64,000 bases of DNA from Nocardioides jiangxiensis (GCF_030580915.1 NZ_JAUQTA010000001.1:1240001-1304000), one strand, 5' to 3'. Shown: positions 11,640-19,491, counted from the stretch's first letter. Numbers and translations: made by a program. The notes: generated by a model from the letters alone, not told the origin.

Positions 11640-12539
11640 TCAGTCGAGGTCCTGCGGAGCCTGGTGCTCGGGGAGCTTCGAGGTGTCCTCGTCAGGCTCG
11701 AGCAGGCAGGTGCGGCAGAAGTCCTCGCCGAACGGCGTGAGGTGGATCGAGCGGCGGACCACCTTGTGCGAGCGCACGGAGTGCATCGCGGCCAGCACGT
11801 CGGGCTGCGCCTCGACGACCTGGTACTCGAGCGGGTCGCGCAGCTGCTCGCGCGAGAACCAGATCAGGCCCAGGCGGAACAGGTTGTTGAGGTACGACGG
11901 CACCTGGTCGAGGTAGCGCACGCCGGCACGCGGGCCGATCATGTTCAGGCCCGGCGCGATCAGCTGGGAGCTGACCATGCCGATCGCGCCACCGGTGCGG
12001 ACGTCGACCGCGGGCTGCGGACCGCCGCGCAGGAGCAGCAGGAGGATGCGGCCCTCGTCGGGCGCCATCTCCGACAGGATCCGGGCGTACGCCGGATGGC
12101 CCTGCTCGTTGTTCCACACGTCGCGCGAACGCGCGAGCAGCGCCTGGCCCTGCTCCCGGAGCGACGCCTGCATCTCGAGCTCACGGCGTGCAGCCGAGGA
12201 GGTCGACGGCGCGAGCGCGGCGTGCGAGCCGTTGGAGCTGCCGAGCGAGGCGCTCACCTGGATGACGGCCTGCGGCAGGGAGACGCCACTGCCGACGGCC
12301 TTGGCGACGTCACCGAAGATCGAGCCGGCCTGCGCCACCCCCGCGACCAGGTCCAGCGCGCTGGCGGGGTTGGTCGCGACGGAGAGCACCTTGCGGGTGG
12401 TCCTCACGCCGGCGACGACGCTCCACTCCGCCGTGCGCAGCCACGAGGTGGCCGCGAGCCGGACCAGTCCGGGCAGGGCGTCCATCTTCGGCGAGGCGAG
12501 CTCGCTCGAGGGCGCCCGCTCAGGAAGGTTGTTGCTCAC
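11640..12539 (-). CDS. Abi-alpha/DUF4393-like protein coupled to DUF445 gene
   Basis: A 299-residue, probably soluble or peripheral protein. The GTG start at 12539 overlaps the stop of the upstream DUF445 gene in a GTGA, so the longer in-frame extension upstream is unlikely. The centre carries HPAYARILSEMAPDEGRILLLL (about residues 149-170), followed by GPQPAVDVR. This resembles the Abi-alpha (DUF4393) family signature, in which a P-x-(F/Y) segment precedes SPDEA and a short beta strand. The C-terminal 100 residues look like a winged-helix-type domain (LTPFGEDFCRTCL). Family assignment is from memory of the motif and is moderate. The C-terminus has two cysteines in C-R-T-C. The biochemical role is unknown. 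Confidence 0.65.
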   Translation of the reverse strand: MSNNLPERAPSSELASPKMDALPGLVRLAATSWLRTAEWSVVAGVRTTRKVLSVATNPASALDLVAGVAQAGSIFGDVAKAVGSGVSLPQAVIQVSASLGSSNGSHAALAPSTSSAARRELEMQASLREQGQALLARSRDVWNNEQGHPAYARILSEMAPDEGRILLLLLRGGPQPAVDVRTGGAIGMVSSQLIAPGLNMIGPRAGVRYLDQVPSYLNNLFRLGLIWFSREQLRDPLEYQVVEAQPDVLAAMHSVRSHKVVRRSIHLTPFGEDFCRTCLLEPDEDTSKLPEHQAPQDLD

Positions 12540-13891
12540 GACACACCCATCGCCTTGAAGATCCCGTAGTGAATGAAGCCGCCCGCGGCGCCCATGATCG
12601 CGCCATGAGCGTAGAGCATCCACTCGTCTTCCTTGATCGCCGAGCGCATCATCTCGACGAAGTCACGGGACGGGAGCTCCTTGGTGCGGGCGGCGATCAG
12701 CGTGCGGATCTTGCCCGACTGCTGGCGTGAGAACTCGGGGTCCTTGAACGGCGTGATCGTTCGACCCACCGCCTCTGCCGCGAAGCCGGCCTTGATCGAG
12801 TCGTAGGCGCGGACACCGATGGCGATCCGGGCCGCACCGCGCACCGGGCCGGCAGCCCGGTCGATGGCCGGCATCATCGCGGTGGCCAGCATCTGACGGG
12901 TGCGGTCGCCGCGGGGACCGTCCATCAGGAAGTCGCCGATGCGCTCGAGGGTGATGACGTCGTCGGCGATGATCGTCGCGTAGACCTCGGCGGCCTGGTC
13001 CTGGCGGCGCAGGAAGAGGCCGTGGAACTTGATGCCGAAGTAGCGCGTGGGCTCGGTCGGCTCGAAGATCAGCCACATGCCGAGGGCGTTGGTGATCCAG
13101 CCGACGCCGATGCCGAGGACGGGCAGCATCCACCAGGTGTGGAACCAGTGGTCGATGAAGGCGACGGGGATGCCGAGGATGAACCCGAAGAGGAAGCCGA
13201 AGGCGACCATCAGGTTGAGCTCGCGCTGGCCGATGTCCTTGAAGACCTTGATGACCAGGCCGGGGTTCTTCCGGAAGTGGTCGATGACCATGATCTTGGG
13301 GTCGAGCAGCTGGTCGATGTGCACGCCGATCTCGTCGGTGATCGAGTTGACCACCGACGGCAGCTGCGACTGCACCCGCGCGATGATCGCGCGCTTGCCG
13401 GCGGCCGGCAGGTCGCGCCAGAACGCCGGGTTGTTGGCGAGCATGACCTGCTCGACGATCAGCGGGATGTCCGGCTCGAACATCGTGACGATGTGCTCGG
13501 CGATCTTCTCCGGCTCGAGCTGCTGGTAGAACTCGGCCGGCGTGCCCAGCTTGGCGATCGCCTTGTCGACGGCGATCGAGCCCATCTTGGCGGCGCGGGC
13601 GGGGACGATGCCCTGCCAGCCCAGGCCGCCCTGGAGGATGCCCGGCACCTCCTGGATCTTGTGTGGCAGCAGGCGCGCGATGTCCTGCATGCCCGGGACC
13701 TTGAAGCCGTGGAAGTTCACCGGGTAGAAGAGCATGATCAGGCCGGTCCAGTTGATCAGCCAGCCGATGACAGCGGTGAACAGCGGGATCGATGCGAAGG
13801 CGAACCACTCCATCGGAGTGTTGAGATGGCTCAGCAGCCAGTCACGCTGGGACAGCCAGTCCCAGAAACCCTCGAGCGACACGTTTACCAC
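12536..13891 (-). CDS. DUF445-family membrane protein
   Basis: A 451-residue membrane protein. The N-terminus has a helix with GWLINWTGLIMLFYPV (about residues 43-58), then the DUF445 hallmark GWQGIVPARAAKMG (about 91-104). The middle has two helices (about 233-260 and 262-285) with GWITNALGMWLIF, a repeat of the first motif. The C-terminus has another hydrophobic stretch with GAIMGAAGGFIHYGI. DUF445 proteins are widespread and uncharacterised. The gene is followed by the DUF4393-like gene with a 4-nt overlap, so the two products probably work together at the membrane. Confidence 0.82.
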   Translation of the reverse strand: MVNVSLEGFWDWLSQRDWLLSHLNTPMEWFAFASIPLFTAVIGWLINWTGLIMLFYPVNFHGFKVPGMQDIARLLPHKIQEVPGILQGGLGWQGIVPARAAKMGSIAVDKAIAKLGTPAEFYQQLEPEKIAEHIVTMFEPDIPLIVEQVMLANNPAFWRDLPAAGKRAIIARVQSQLPSVVNSITDEIGVHIDQLLDPKIMVIDHFRKNPGLVIKVFKDIGQRELNLMVAFGFLFGFILGIPVAFIDHWFHTWWMLPVLGIGVGWITNALGMWLIFEPTEPTRYFGIKFHGLFLRRQDQAAEVYATIIADDVITLERIGDFLMDGPRGDRTRQMLATAMMPAIDRAAGPVRGAARIAIGVRAYDSIKAGFAAEAVGRTITPFKDPEFSRQQSGKIRTLIAARTKELPSRDFVEMMRSAIKEDEWMLYAHGAIMGAAGGFIHYGIFKAMGVS

Positions 13892-14030
13892 CTAGCCCCT
13901 GACGTCCAGGGCTGTCGACCGCCCTGTGGTTTCCGTCACTGGGGTGAGGGTAGCGGCTGTCGCAGCCCTGGCGATACGGATCCGGATAACGGGCGGAAAG
14001 AGACACTCTCCGCGTCTGGCCTGCACTTCC

Positions 14031-14732
14031 TCAGTGCGGCAGCGGCGTCGCATCGCCCGGGGTCGTCCAGCACTCCGTGCCTCCGGCAGCCTTCGGCACC
14101 ACACTGATCTTCAGGCCCGGCAGCTTGATCGGACCACCGATCTCGGCGTCGTACAGGTAGCCCTTGGCGCTGAAGATGTCGCCTGCGGTGGCGTCGATCC
14201 CCCACCATCCCGTGCCGGTCGGTGCTCCCAGCGGGTTGTCGACGCCGGGAAGCGTGGTGATGTCCTGGGTGGCCATGCCGATCTGCACGCGGCCGTCGAG
14301 GTTGATGCCCGTGCTCGAGCCGCGCAGCTGCGTGATGTCGAGCTGCACGTTGGTCGCCTGGATCTCCCGCGTCGAGCTGTCGCCGTCGCCCGCGGTCAGC
14401 TTGATCACGACGTCGCCGATCACCGGCAGGGTCTGCACCTGCGAGACGCAGAGCCCGTCGAGCGTGCCCGTCGCGAAGCCCGCCGCCAGGACGTTCTTCG
14501 TGCCGACACCGGCGACGTCGACCTGCGCCATGCCGAACCCGATGTCCTGACCGCTGACGCGCCCGCTGCTGAACTTCGCGGTGCTCCCCTGATACGTCAC
14601 GACGGCGGCGAAGACATCCTGCCGCAGCAGGGTCAGCGCGCCCGCGACGACGACGAAGGCGAGCAGCATCAGCGGGGTCGTCTGCCTCCACCTGGTCCCG
14701 TACGCCGGACCGCCGGCCGTCCTCGCCCCCAT
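14031..14732 (-). CDS. DUF6230-family exported protein (paralogue 1)
   Basis: A 233-residue protein with an N-terminal membrane/signal helix (TTPLMLLAFVVVAGALTLL, about residues 18-36) and a beta-rich extracytoplasmic domain. It shares with the products at 15903-16667 and 17241-17897 the pattern T-L-(D/N)-G-L-C followed by LP-V-(I/L)-GDV, and a C-terminal segment LPGLKISVVP with a terminal cysteine (TECW). ATG 14732 overlaps the upstream stop by one base (TGATG). It is the last gene of a six-gene array. The name DUF6230 is from recall of the family; function unknown. Confidence 0.72.
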   Translation of the reverse strand: MGARTAGGPAYGTRWRQTTPLMLLAFVVVAGALTLLRQDVFAAVVTYQGSTAKFSSGRVSGQDIGFGMAQVDVAGVGTKNVLAAGFATGTLDGLCVSQVQTLPVIGDVVIKLTAGDGDSSTREIQATNVQLDITQLRGSSTGINLDGRVQIGMATQDITTLPGVDNPLGAPTGTGWWGIDATAGDIFSAKGYLYDAEIGGPIKLPGLKISVVPKAAGGTECWTTPGDATPLPH

Positions 14733-15469
14733 CACGAGACCGTCAACAGGGTGTTGGGGAGGTTGACCGAGTAGGCACCGCTGATCTCGCCGTTGGCGCC
14801 GGACGAGGTGGTGACGGCGTACCGGATCTTGAGGTTCATGCCGCAGCCACCTGCGCTCACGTCGATGAAGATGTCGGCGATGGTCCACAGCGCGTTGTCC
14901 GGGCGCACGAAGTCGTTGCAGCTGAAGGTGAGGAAGGAGAGGTTGATCGTGCTGTCGGCCGTCACCCACAGGTCGGTGTAGATGGTCTGGCCGCTCGCGT
15001 TGCCGAGCTTCGCCGCGGCGTCGGGGGTGAGGGTCGTGGTGTACCCGGAGCCGCCACTGGTCGCCAGGCTCGCGCTCTTGTACACCTGGAACTGCTGGAA
15101 GGTCAGCCGGTAGAGGCCCGACTCCGTGGACCCGTCGGCGTACTTCAGGGTCTGGCCACTGGTCTTGCTCACCGCGGTGATCTGCCACTTCGTCTCGTAG
15201 CAGGGCTGCAGGAAGAGCGTTCCGCAGCCCAGGCTCGAGGTCTGGGTGCGCGGGATGACCATGTTGGTCGTCACCTTGGACAGGCAGGGATGCAGCGTGA
15301 CCCCGCCCTTCGTGGTCAGGGTGGCGCGGTTGACGTCGCCGGCACCGCACGCCTGGACCGCCTGCGCGGCCTCGCGTGGGGAGTCCGGCCAGAGCCCGAG
15401 AGTCACGACGACAGCCAGCACGGCGAGGAAGACCCACGCCCGCTGCCATCGTCGCGCAGTGCCGCTCAC
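14732..15469 (-). CDS. Exported protein of unknown function in DUF6230/DUF6114 cluster
   Basis: A 245-residue protein with a GTG start at 15469 that overlaps the stop of the DUF6114 gene (GTGA). An N-terminal helix (WVFLAVLAVVVTLGLW, about residues 11-26) is followed by a domain rich in Thr/Ser and beta-prone residues, with six cysteines (in QACGA, HPCLS, LGCGT, QPCYE, FSCND, GGCGM) that could make three disulfides. It resembles neither the DUF6230 nor the DUF6114 products. The frame is open far upstream but that part belongs to neighbours. Its position inside the overlapping array implies a shared job. Confidence 0.68.
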   Translation of the reverse strand: MSGTARRWQRAWVFLAVLAVVVTLGLWPDSPREAAQAVQACGAGDVNRATLTTKGGVTLHPCLSKVTTNMVIPRTQTSSLGCGTLFLQPCYETKWQITAVSKTSGQTLKYADGSTESGLYRLTFQQFQVYKSASLATSGGSGYTTTLTPDAAAKLGNASGQTIYTDLWVTADSTINLSFLTFSCNDFVRPDNALWTIADIFIDVSAGGCGMNLKIRYAVTTSSGANGEISGAYSVNLPNTLLTVS

Positions 15470-15906
15470 GCCTCCGGTCCGGCGACACCGCGGCGCGCGC
15501 CCCGGCGGCGCGGCCGCAGCTCGCCCCAACCGAAGATCATCGAGCCGCCGATGATGCCGAGGATCGTGCCGATCAGGAAGCCGCCGAAGTTCGACCCGAC
15601 GAACGCCGCCATGGCGGTCAGGACGCCCAGGAAGCCCACCAGCCGTGCGTAGAGCGGCGACGCCCAGGCGACGACCGCGAACAGCACCATGCCGCCACCG
15701 AGGATGTAGCCGGCGCTGCGGTTGAAGCCGCCGGTCAGCGCCATGCCCAGCGAGTAGCTGTTCAGCTTCATGATGACGAGGCCGCCGAGGGCGAGCCAGA
15801 GCCCACCCCAGAACGGTCGCGTGCGCCGGAAGGCGCGGAACCAGCGGACCGCCTCGGTCCCCGGGATGCGGCGGTTGGGACCGAGCCGGTCGGTCGAAGC
15901 GATCAT
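15466..15906 (-). CDS. DUF6114-family membrane protein (copy 1)
   Basis: A 146-residue protein with four predicted helices: about residues 32-46, 64-82, 87-103 and 106-126. It shares with the product at 16664-17128 the N-terminal FRAFRRTRPFWGGLWL/LKTRPTAGSLVL type entrance, the Y-I-L-G-G-G-M turn, and the end GGF/WLIG-(T/M)-ILGI-G-MIF(G/A)W. Overlaps both neighbours by 4 nt. It alternates with DUF6230 genes, which suggests each membrane protein partners an exported protein. Confidence 0.75.
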   Translation of the reverse strand: MIASTDRLGPNRRIPGTEAVRWFRAFRRTRPFWGGLWLALGGLVIMKLNSYSLGMALTGGFNRSAGYILGGGMVLFAVVAWASPLYARLVGFLGVLTAMAAFVGSNFGGFLIGTILGIIGGSMIFGWGELRPRRRGARRGVAGPEA

Positions 15907-16667
15907 GATGCGCAGTCCGCCTTCGTCTTGGCACCGGGCAGCACCCGGATCTTCAGGTTGGGAAGGTTGATCTGGCCCTGCAGGTCGATGCCGTAGGAGT
16001 CGGCGTCCAGGTTGGACACGTTGAGGGTCTGGGCCTGCAGGCCGAAGGCGCCCGGGGTGCCGGCGAACGGGATCGTGTCCATCATCAGCGTGTCCGCGGA
16101 CTGGCCCAGGGTGAGCTTGGCGATCTGGTCACCGGTGCCCGAGAGGTTGTCGGAGGCGAGGTAGAGCTGCTGTGCCGCGATCGCCTGGCCCGTCGGGTTC
16201 GTGAGGGTGCCGTCCACCGGCTCCCCGGCCGTGACCAGCAGGGAGACGTCGCCGAGCACCGGCAGGTTCTGCTTCGCGATCGCGCACAGTCCGTTGAGCG
16301 TGGCGGTCTTGAAGCCGAGCTGGGCGACGGCCTTGTCGGTCGAGCCGTAGAGGTCCTGGACGTTGATGTAGCCGGCGGCGTTGAGGCCGGAGACCTTGTC
16401 CGTGTAGACCTTGTAGGCCGAGTTGGCGGTCGTGAAGTTCACCGCGAGCACGTCCTGGCTGACCGCGACGAACATGCCGGCCAGGCCGGCGAACGCCGTC
16501 AGGGCGAGCACGCCCGCCCGCTTGCGGGTACCGCGGCGCGGCCCCTCCTCGGCGCGCAGCAGCATCGCGTCGGAGGTGTCGCGCAGCGCGTGCAGGCGCT
16601 CGACCGCCGCAGCACGCCGACGGCGTACGGCCTCGGCCAGGCGCATCCGGATCGTCTTGCGCTTCAT
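15903..16667 (-). CDS. DUF6230-family exported protein (paralogue 2)
   Basis: A 254-residue protein. The first 50 residues are unusually basic and Arg-rich (MKRKTIRMRLAEAVRRRR) and probably cytoplasmic. A membrane helix follows at about 53-72 (VLALTAFAGLAGMFVAV), then a beta-rich exported domain. Conserved features shared with its paralogues: TLNGLCAIAKQNLPVLGDV near 130-148 and the terminal LPNLKIRVLPG with a last-residues cysteine (ADCAS). ATG 16667 overlaps the preceding DUF6114 stop (ATGA). Function unknown. Confidence 0.75.
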   Translation of the reverse strand: MKRKTIRMRLAEAVRRRRAAAVERLHALRDTSDAMLLRAEEGPRRGTRKRAGVLALTAFAGLAGMFVAVSQDVLAVNFTTANSAYKVYTDKVSGLNAAGYINVQDLYGSTDKAVAQLGFKTATLNGLCAIAKQNLPVLGDVSLLVTAGEPVDGTLTNPTGQAIAAQQLYLASDNLSGTGDQIAKLTLGQSADTLMMDTIPFAGTPGAFGLQAQTLNVSNLDADSYGIDLQGQINLPNLKIRVLPGAKTKADCAS

Positions 16668-17128
16668 GCCGCGACCGGGTCCTTGGCCTGCTTGCCCTGC
16701 CGGCGCTCGAGGCGACGTTGGCGCTTCTCCTCGATCTTCGCCAGCTGCGTCTCCGAGTACGGCGTCCAGGCGAAGATCATGCCGCTGCCCGCGATGCCGA
16801 GGATCATGCCGATCAGCCACCCGCCGAGGTTGGCCAGCGGCAGCGAGGCGATCGAGAAGGCCATCGCCATCAGGGCCGGGAAGTGGCGCTGGGCCGGCAT
16901 GAAGAACGACACCAGCGCGGCCGCGAGCATGCCGCCGCCGAGGATGTAGATCTGGGCTCCGCCGGTGCCGAGGTACGCGAGGAACTGGAAGGTGCTGTCC
17001 ACCACCGGGCGCAGCACGAAGTAGGCACCGGCCGCGAGGACCAGGCTGCCCGCCGTCGGGCGGGTCTTGAGGTAGCGGTAGGTCGCGTGCCGGAGCGCCG
17101 CGATCCGCGAGGGTCGGGTCTGGTTCAT
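16664..17128 (-). CDS. DUF6114-family membrane protein (copy 2)
   Basis: A 154-residue membrane protein with four helices (about residues 24-42, 56-76, 82-99, 102-120) and a Lys/Arg-rich C-terminal tail (KIEEKRQRRLERR). ATG 17128 was chosen because it is preceded by the strong ribosome binding site GGGAGGGGACACC; the longer frame upstream has none. It is the first gene of the overlapping five-gene run, and a 12-bp hairpin lies between it and the upstream DUF6230 gene. Confidence 0.75.
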   Translation of the reverse strand: MNQTRPSRIAALRHATYRYLKTRPTAGSLVLAAGAYFVLRPVVDSTFQFLAYLGTGGAQIYILGGGMLAAALVSFFMPAQRHFPALMAMAFSIASLPLANLGGWLIGMILGIAGSGMIFAWTPYSETQLAKIEEKRQRRLERRQGKQAKDPVAA

Positions 17129-17181
17129 GGTGTCCCCTCCCAAGGACGTGTCCCCCTCCCGGGGACGGATGGCGACCACGC

Positions 17182-17223
17182 CGGCGCCGGGGCGAAAGGG
17201 GGTCAGTGGAAGCCCCGGCGCCG
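17182..17223 (-). terminator. Intercistronic hairpin in DUF6230/DUF6114 array
   Basis: A 12-bp perfect stem (17182-17193 with 17212-17223) and an 18-nt loop lie 17 nt after the stop of the first DUF6230 gene and 54 nt before the next start. It could terminate part of the transcripts, so that the first gene is made in excess, or stabilise the upstream message. No U tract is present. Confidence 0.6.
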
Positions 17224-17240
17224 ACGCGGTCAGGTCCGGA

Positions 17241-17897
17241 TCAGCAGGTCGCCGTACCGGTGGTCGGCGTGAGGGTCACGCCGGTCAGGCCGATGGACGC
17301 CAGGTTGACCTGGAAGACGTCGGCGTTGACGTTGTTGAGCGCGACGTTGCTGGTGTCGCCCACCGCGCCGCCGGCCGACTGGCCGGACTCGATACCGAAG
17401 CCACCCAGGTTGGCACCCTGCGTGACCGTCGACTGGTGGTTGAGCTCCTGCTGCGCGACACCGACGCTGACGTTCTTCAGCGTCGCGTCGGTGGTGACGC
17501 CCTGGGCGTTGAGGTCCACGGAGTTGCCCAGCGCGACCGAACCCGGGAGCTGGATCTTCAGCCCGATGTTCGGAATGATCGGCAGGCCCGTCGGCTGGTT
17601 CGCCGCGAGACACACCTGGTTGACCGTGCCGTTGGTCAGCGTGACGAAAGCCGACTGCTTGTCAGCAGCCGTGCTGTCCGTCTGCGACGCCGCGGCCTGG
17701 GCCGCACGGAGCGAGAGCTCCACGCCCGAGCCACTGCCGGACGCCGCGGTGACCTTGAACGGGTTCGTCGAGCTCAGCGACGCGGAGACCGCGCCCTGGA
17801 GCATCGCGACACCCAGGCCGACCGACACCACGGTGGCGGGCACCGTGACAGCAGCGAACCGGCCGAGCCGCACGCGGCCCATACCCTTTTCCTTCAT
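17241..17897 (-). CDS. DUF6230-family exported protein (paralogue 3, first in array)
   Basis: A 218-residue protein whose ATG 17897 follows GGGAGGGAAAC. After a basic start (MKEKGMGRVRLGR) comes a signal-like helix at about residues 15-38 (AAVTVPATVVSVGLGVAML) with an A-V-S-A end that could be cleaved. The mature part is Asn/Thr/Gly-rich with repeated short beta strands (LNAQGV..., LNNVNADVFQVNLASI), one cysteine in the middle (NQVCLAA) and one as the last residue (TATC). It is the most divergent of the three paralogues and has its own strong ribosome binding site and a downstream hairpin, suggesting the highest expression. Confidence 0.73.
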   Translation of the reverse strand: MKEKGMGRVRLGRFAAVTVPATVVSVGLGVAMLQGAVSASLSSTNPFKVTAASGSGSGVELSLRAAQAAASQTDSTAADKQSAFVTLTNGTVNQVCLAANQPTGLPIIPNIGLKIQLPGSVALGNSVDLNAQGVTTDATLKNVSVGVAQQELNHQSTVTQGANLGGFGIESGQSAGGAVGDTSNVALNNVNADVFQVNLASIGLTGVTLTPTTGTATC

Positions 17898-18025
17898 GTT
17901 TCCCTCCCAGGAACATGCCCGCCCGCGCACTCGCGCGGACAGGTGGCAGCAGCCGCACACGCGGTCGCGATTTCCTCCCGAAGCCGTTGGTGTCGACCGG
18001 GCTCCCTACCCGGCCGGGTCCTCGC

Positions 18026-18047
18026 ATTCGTCTCTCCCCAGACGAAT
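18026..18047. repeat. Inverted repeat in the DUF6230 array leader
   Basis: ATTCGTCT-CTCCCC-AGACGAAT, an 8-bp perfect inverted repeat with a 6-nt loop, lies about 130 nt upstream of the first DUF6230 start, inside the predicted leader. It may be an operator or an RNA hairpin. Confidence 0.5.
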
Positions 18048-18069
18048 CGGACCTCGGCTGCTTCTGGGT

Positions 18070-18099
18070 AACGTACGCCACAGTTCCTGAAGCGTCCAA
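18070..18099 (-). promoter_or_regulatory. Possible sigma-70-type promoter for the DUF6230 array
   Basis: On the minus strand TTGGAC (18099-18094) and TACGTT (18075-18070) are separated by 18 nt, which fits a housekeeping promoter. The predicted leader is about 165 nt. A perfect 10-bp palindrome GACCTAGGTC sits just upstream at 18102-18111 and could be a regulator site. Based on sequence match alone. Confidence 0.4.
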
Positions 18100-18156
18100 G
18101 TGACCTAGGTCGCACCGGGACCCCCGACTTTCGTCTGCGACCGAGGAGCACAACCG

Positions 18157-18780
18157 ATGGAGCCACCCCTGCGCACCGAGCGCGGATCAGCCGGACACGT
18201 GGTCGGCTGGACCGCACTCGTCGCGTTTCTCCTTGCCCTGTTGACGATCATCGCCGCGCTCGCCTTCTCCGTGCACGTCAAGGGGCACTCGATGGAACCC
18301 ACGGTCCACCAGGGTGACCGGCTGCTGGTCCAGTTCTGGAAGCGCGGCGACCCCCGGCGGTTCGATCTCGTCGAGGCGCAGGTCGGCGTCGCGAAGACCC
18401 CGGTGGTGAAGCGGATCGTCGGCCTTCCGGGCGACACCGTGGCCGTCACCTTCGCGAAGGGAGAGCCGGTCGTGACGGTCACGCCGGCAGGGAGCGACAC
18501 GACGTACGTCGTGGAGAACCCGCGCTGGACCGAGCAGGTCGGCGACCGCATCGCGCCGTGCTGCAACGCCGACGGCACGGCGGGAACGGCGCCGACAGAG
18601 GTCGTCGTCCCGGCCGACTCCTACTGGCTGCTGGGCGACAACTGGGGCGGCTCCGACGACAGCCGGACCTACGGCTTCGTGAAGAAGGCCGATGTCGGCG
18701 GCGTCCTCAACCTCCGGATCCAGCCGCTCAGCCGGTTCGGCACGGTCCCCAACCCGGCACGCCTCGTCGCGCAGAACTGA
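18157..18780 (+). CDS. lepB: Signal peptidase I
   Basis: Membrane-bound serine peptidase (family S26) that removes signal peptides from exported proteins. The 207-residue product starts after GAGGAGCACAACCG and has one N-terminal helix (about residues 12-35). The catalytic Ser lies in VKGHSMEPT (about residue 46) and the general-base Lys in VVKRIVGLPGD (about 88). The box-E-like LLGDNWGGSDDSRTYG is near 157-172. It is divergent from the DUF6230/DUF6114 array, raising the chance that it serves those exported proteins; it may equally be one of several housekeeping copies. Confidence 0.93.
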   Translation: MEPPLRTERGSAGHVVGWTALVAFLLALLTIIAALAFSVHVKGHSMEPTVHQGDRLLVQFWKRGDPRRFDLVEAQVGVAKTPVVKRIVGLPGDTVAVTFAKGEPVVTVTPAGSDTTYVVENPRWTEQVGDRIAPCCNADGTAGTAPTEVVVPADSYWLLGDNWGGSDDSRTYGFVKKADVGGVLNLRIQPLSRFGTVPNPARLVAQN

Positions 18781-18819
18781 CCGATCGGACGACACGAGGG
18801 CGGCGGCGGTTCCGTCAGG

Positions 18820-19491
18820 ATGGCCGACGTGTCTGTCCGCATGAAGGTCCTGCTCGCCGTCCTCGGTCTCCTCGCCGCCGCAGTGGCGGCGCCCTTCGCC
18901 TACGGCTGGGTGACCAAGCACCTGAGGGTCGGCCTCGAGGCCGGGGAGGACCCGTACGCCGGCGTGCGGATCGTGCACCGGCAGCTGCCGCCGAGCACCG
19001 TCCCCGACGAGTGGGCGCGGCGCCTGGAGAAGCAGGCGGGCGAGGACCTCGGGATCAGCGTGCGGCAGGACTGGCGGCCCGGTCGCGGTGACGGCTCGTG
19101 GCTGCACGGCGTCGCGTTCCAGCGGCAGCTCGCCCGCACGGTGACGGTCCCGGACCCGCGCGACTTCCGCGTCATGGGTGTCCTCACGAACGCCGACGAC
19201 CCGGCGGCCGTCGCCGCCCACGGGGCGATCTACATGATCTGGTTCCAGACGCCGGTCGACTCCGACCAGTGGATCCGCTCGCACCCGAAGGTCTTCACCG
19301 ACCCGGCCCTGGAGAAGCACCACACGACGTGGTGGGCCGGCTTCGACGTGGTCGCCTACGCGCCGCCCGCCCGGGGCAAGGACCTCACCGACGTCGTGGA
19401 CCACTGGGTCCGCAGCGTCACCTCGTGCCCCGACAGCGACCAGGGCTGCGTCATCCCGCAGCACATCGCGACGGCAGGCGCCACGCCCTGA
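18820..19491 (+). CDS. Membrane-anchored protein of unknown function
   Basis: A 223-residue product with an N-terminal signal anchor (VLLAVLGLLAAAVAAPFAYG, about residues 10-29) and an extracytoplasmic domain of about 190 residues, rich in Trp, His and Asp. Two cysteines near the C-terminus (TSCPDSDQGC) may form a disulfide. Start is uncertain: ATG 18820, GTG 18829 (better spaced from AGGA) and ATG 18841 are all in frame. It follows lepB by 39 nt and is probably co-transcribed. No family recognised. Confidence 0.68.
   Translation: MADVSVRMKVLLAVLGLLAAAVAAPFAYGWVTKHLRVGLEAGEDPYAGVRIVHRQLPPSTVPDEWARRLEKQAGEDLGISVRQDWRPGRGDGSWLHGVAFQRQLARTVTVPDPRDFRVMGVLTNADDPAAVAAHGAIYMIWFQTPVDSDQWIRSHPKVFTDPALEKHHTTWWAGFDVVAYAPPARGKDLTDVVDHWVRSVTSCPDSDQGCVIPQHIATAGATP

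Noticed and set aside
11640..13891. Calling the DUF445/Abi-alpha pair a phage-defence system
   Set aside because: Only a weak family-name link; no effector domain, no phage or defence genes nearby. Kept as a finding, not as a call.
13892..14030. A terminator after the DUF6230 array
   Set aside because: Only short stems (6 bp CAGGGC/GCCCTG) were found; too weak to annotate.
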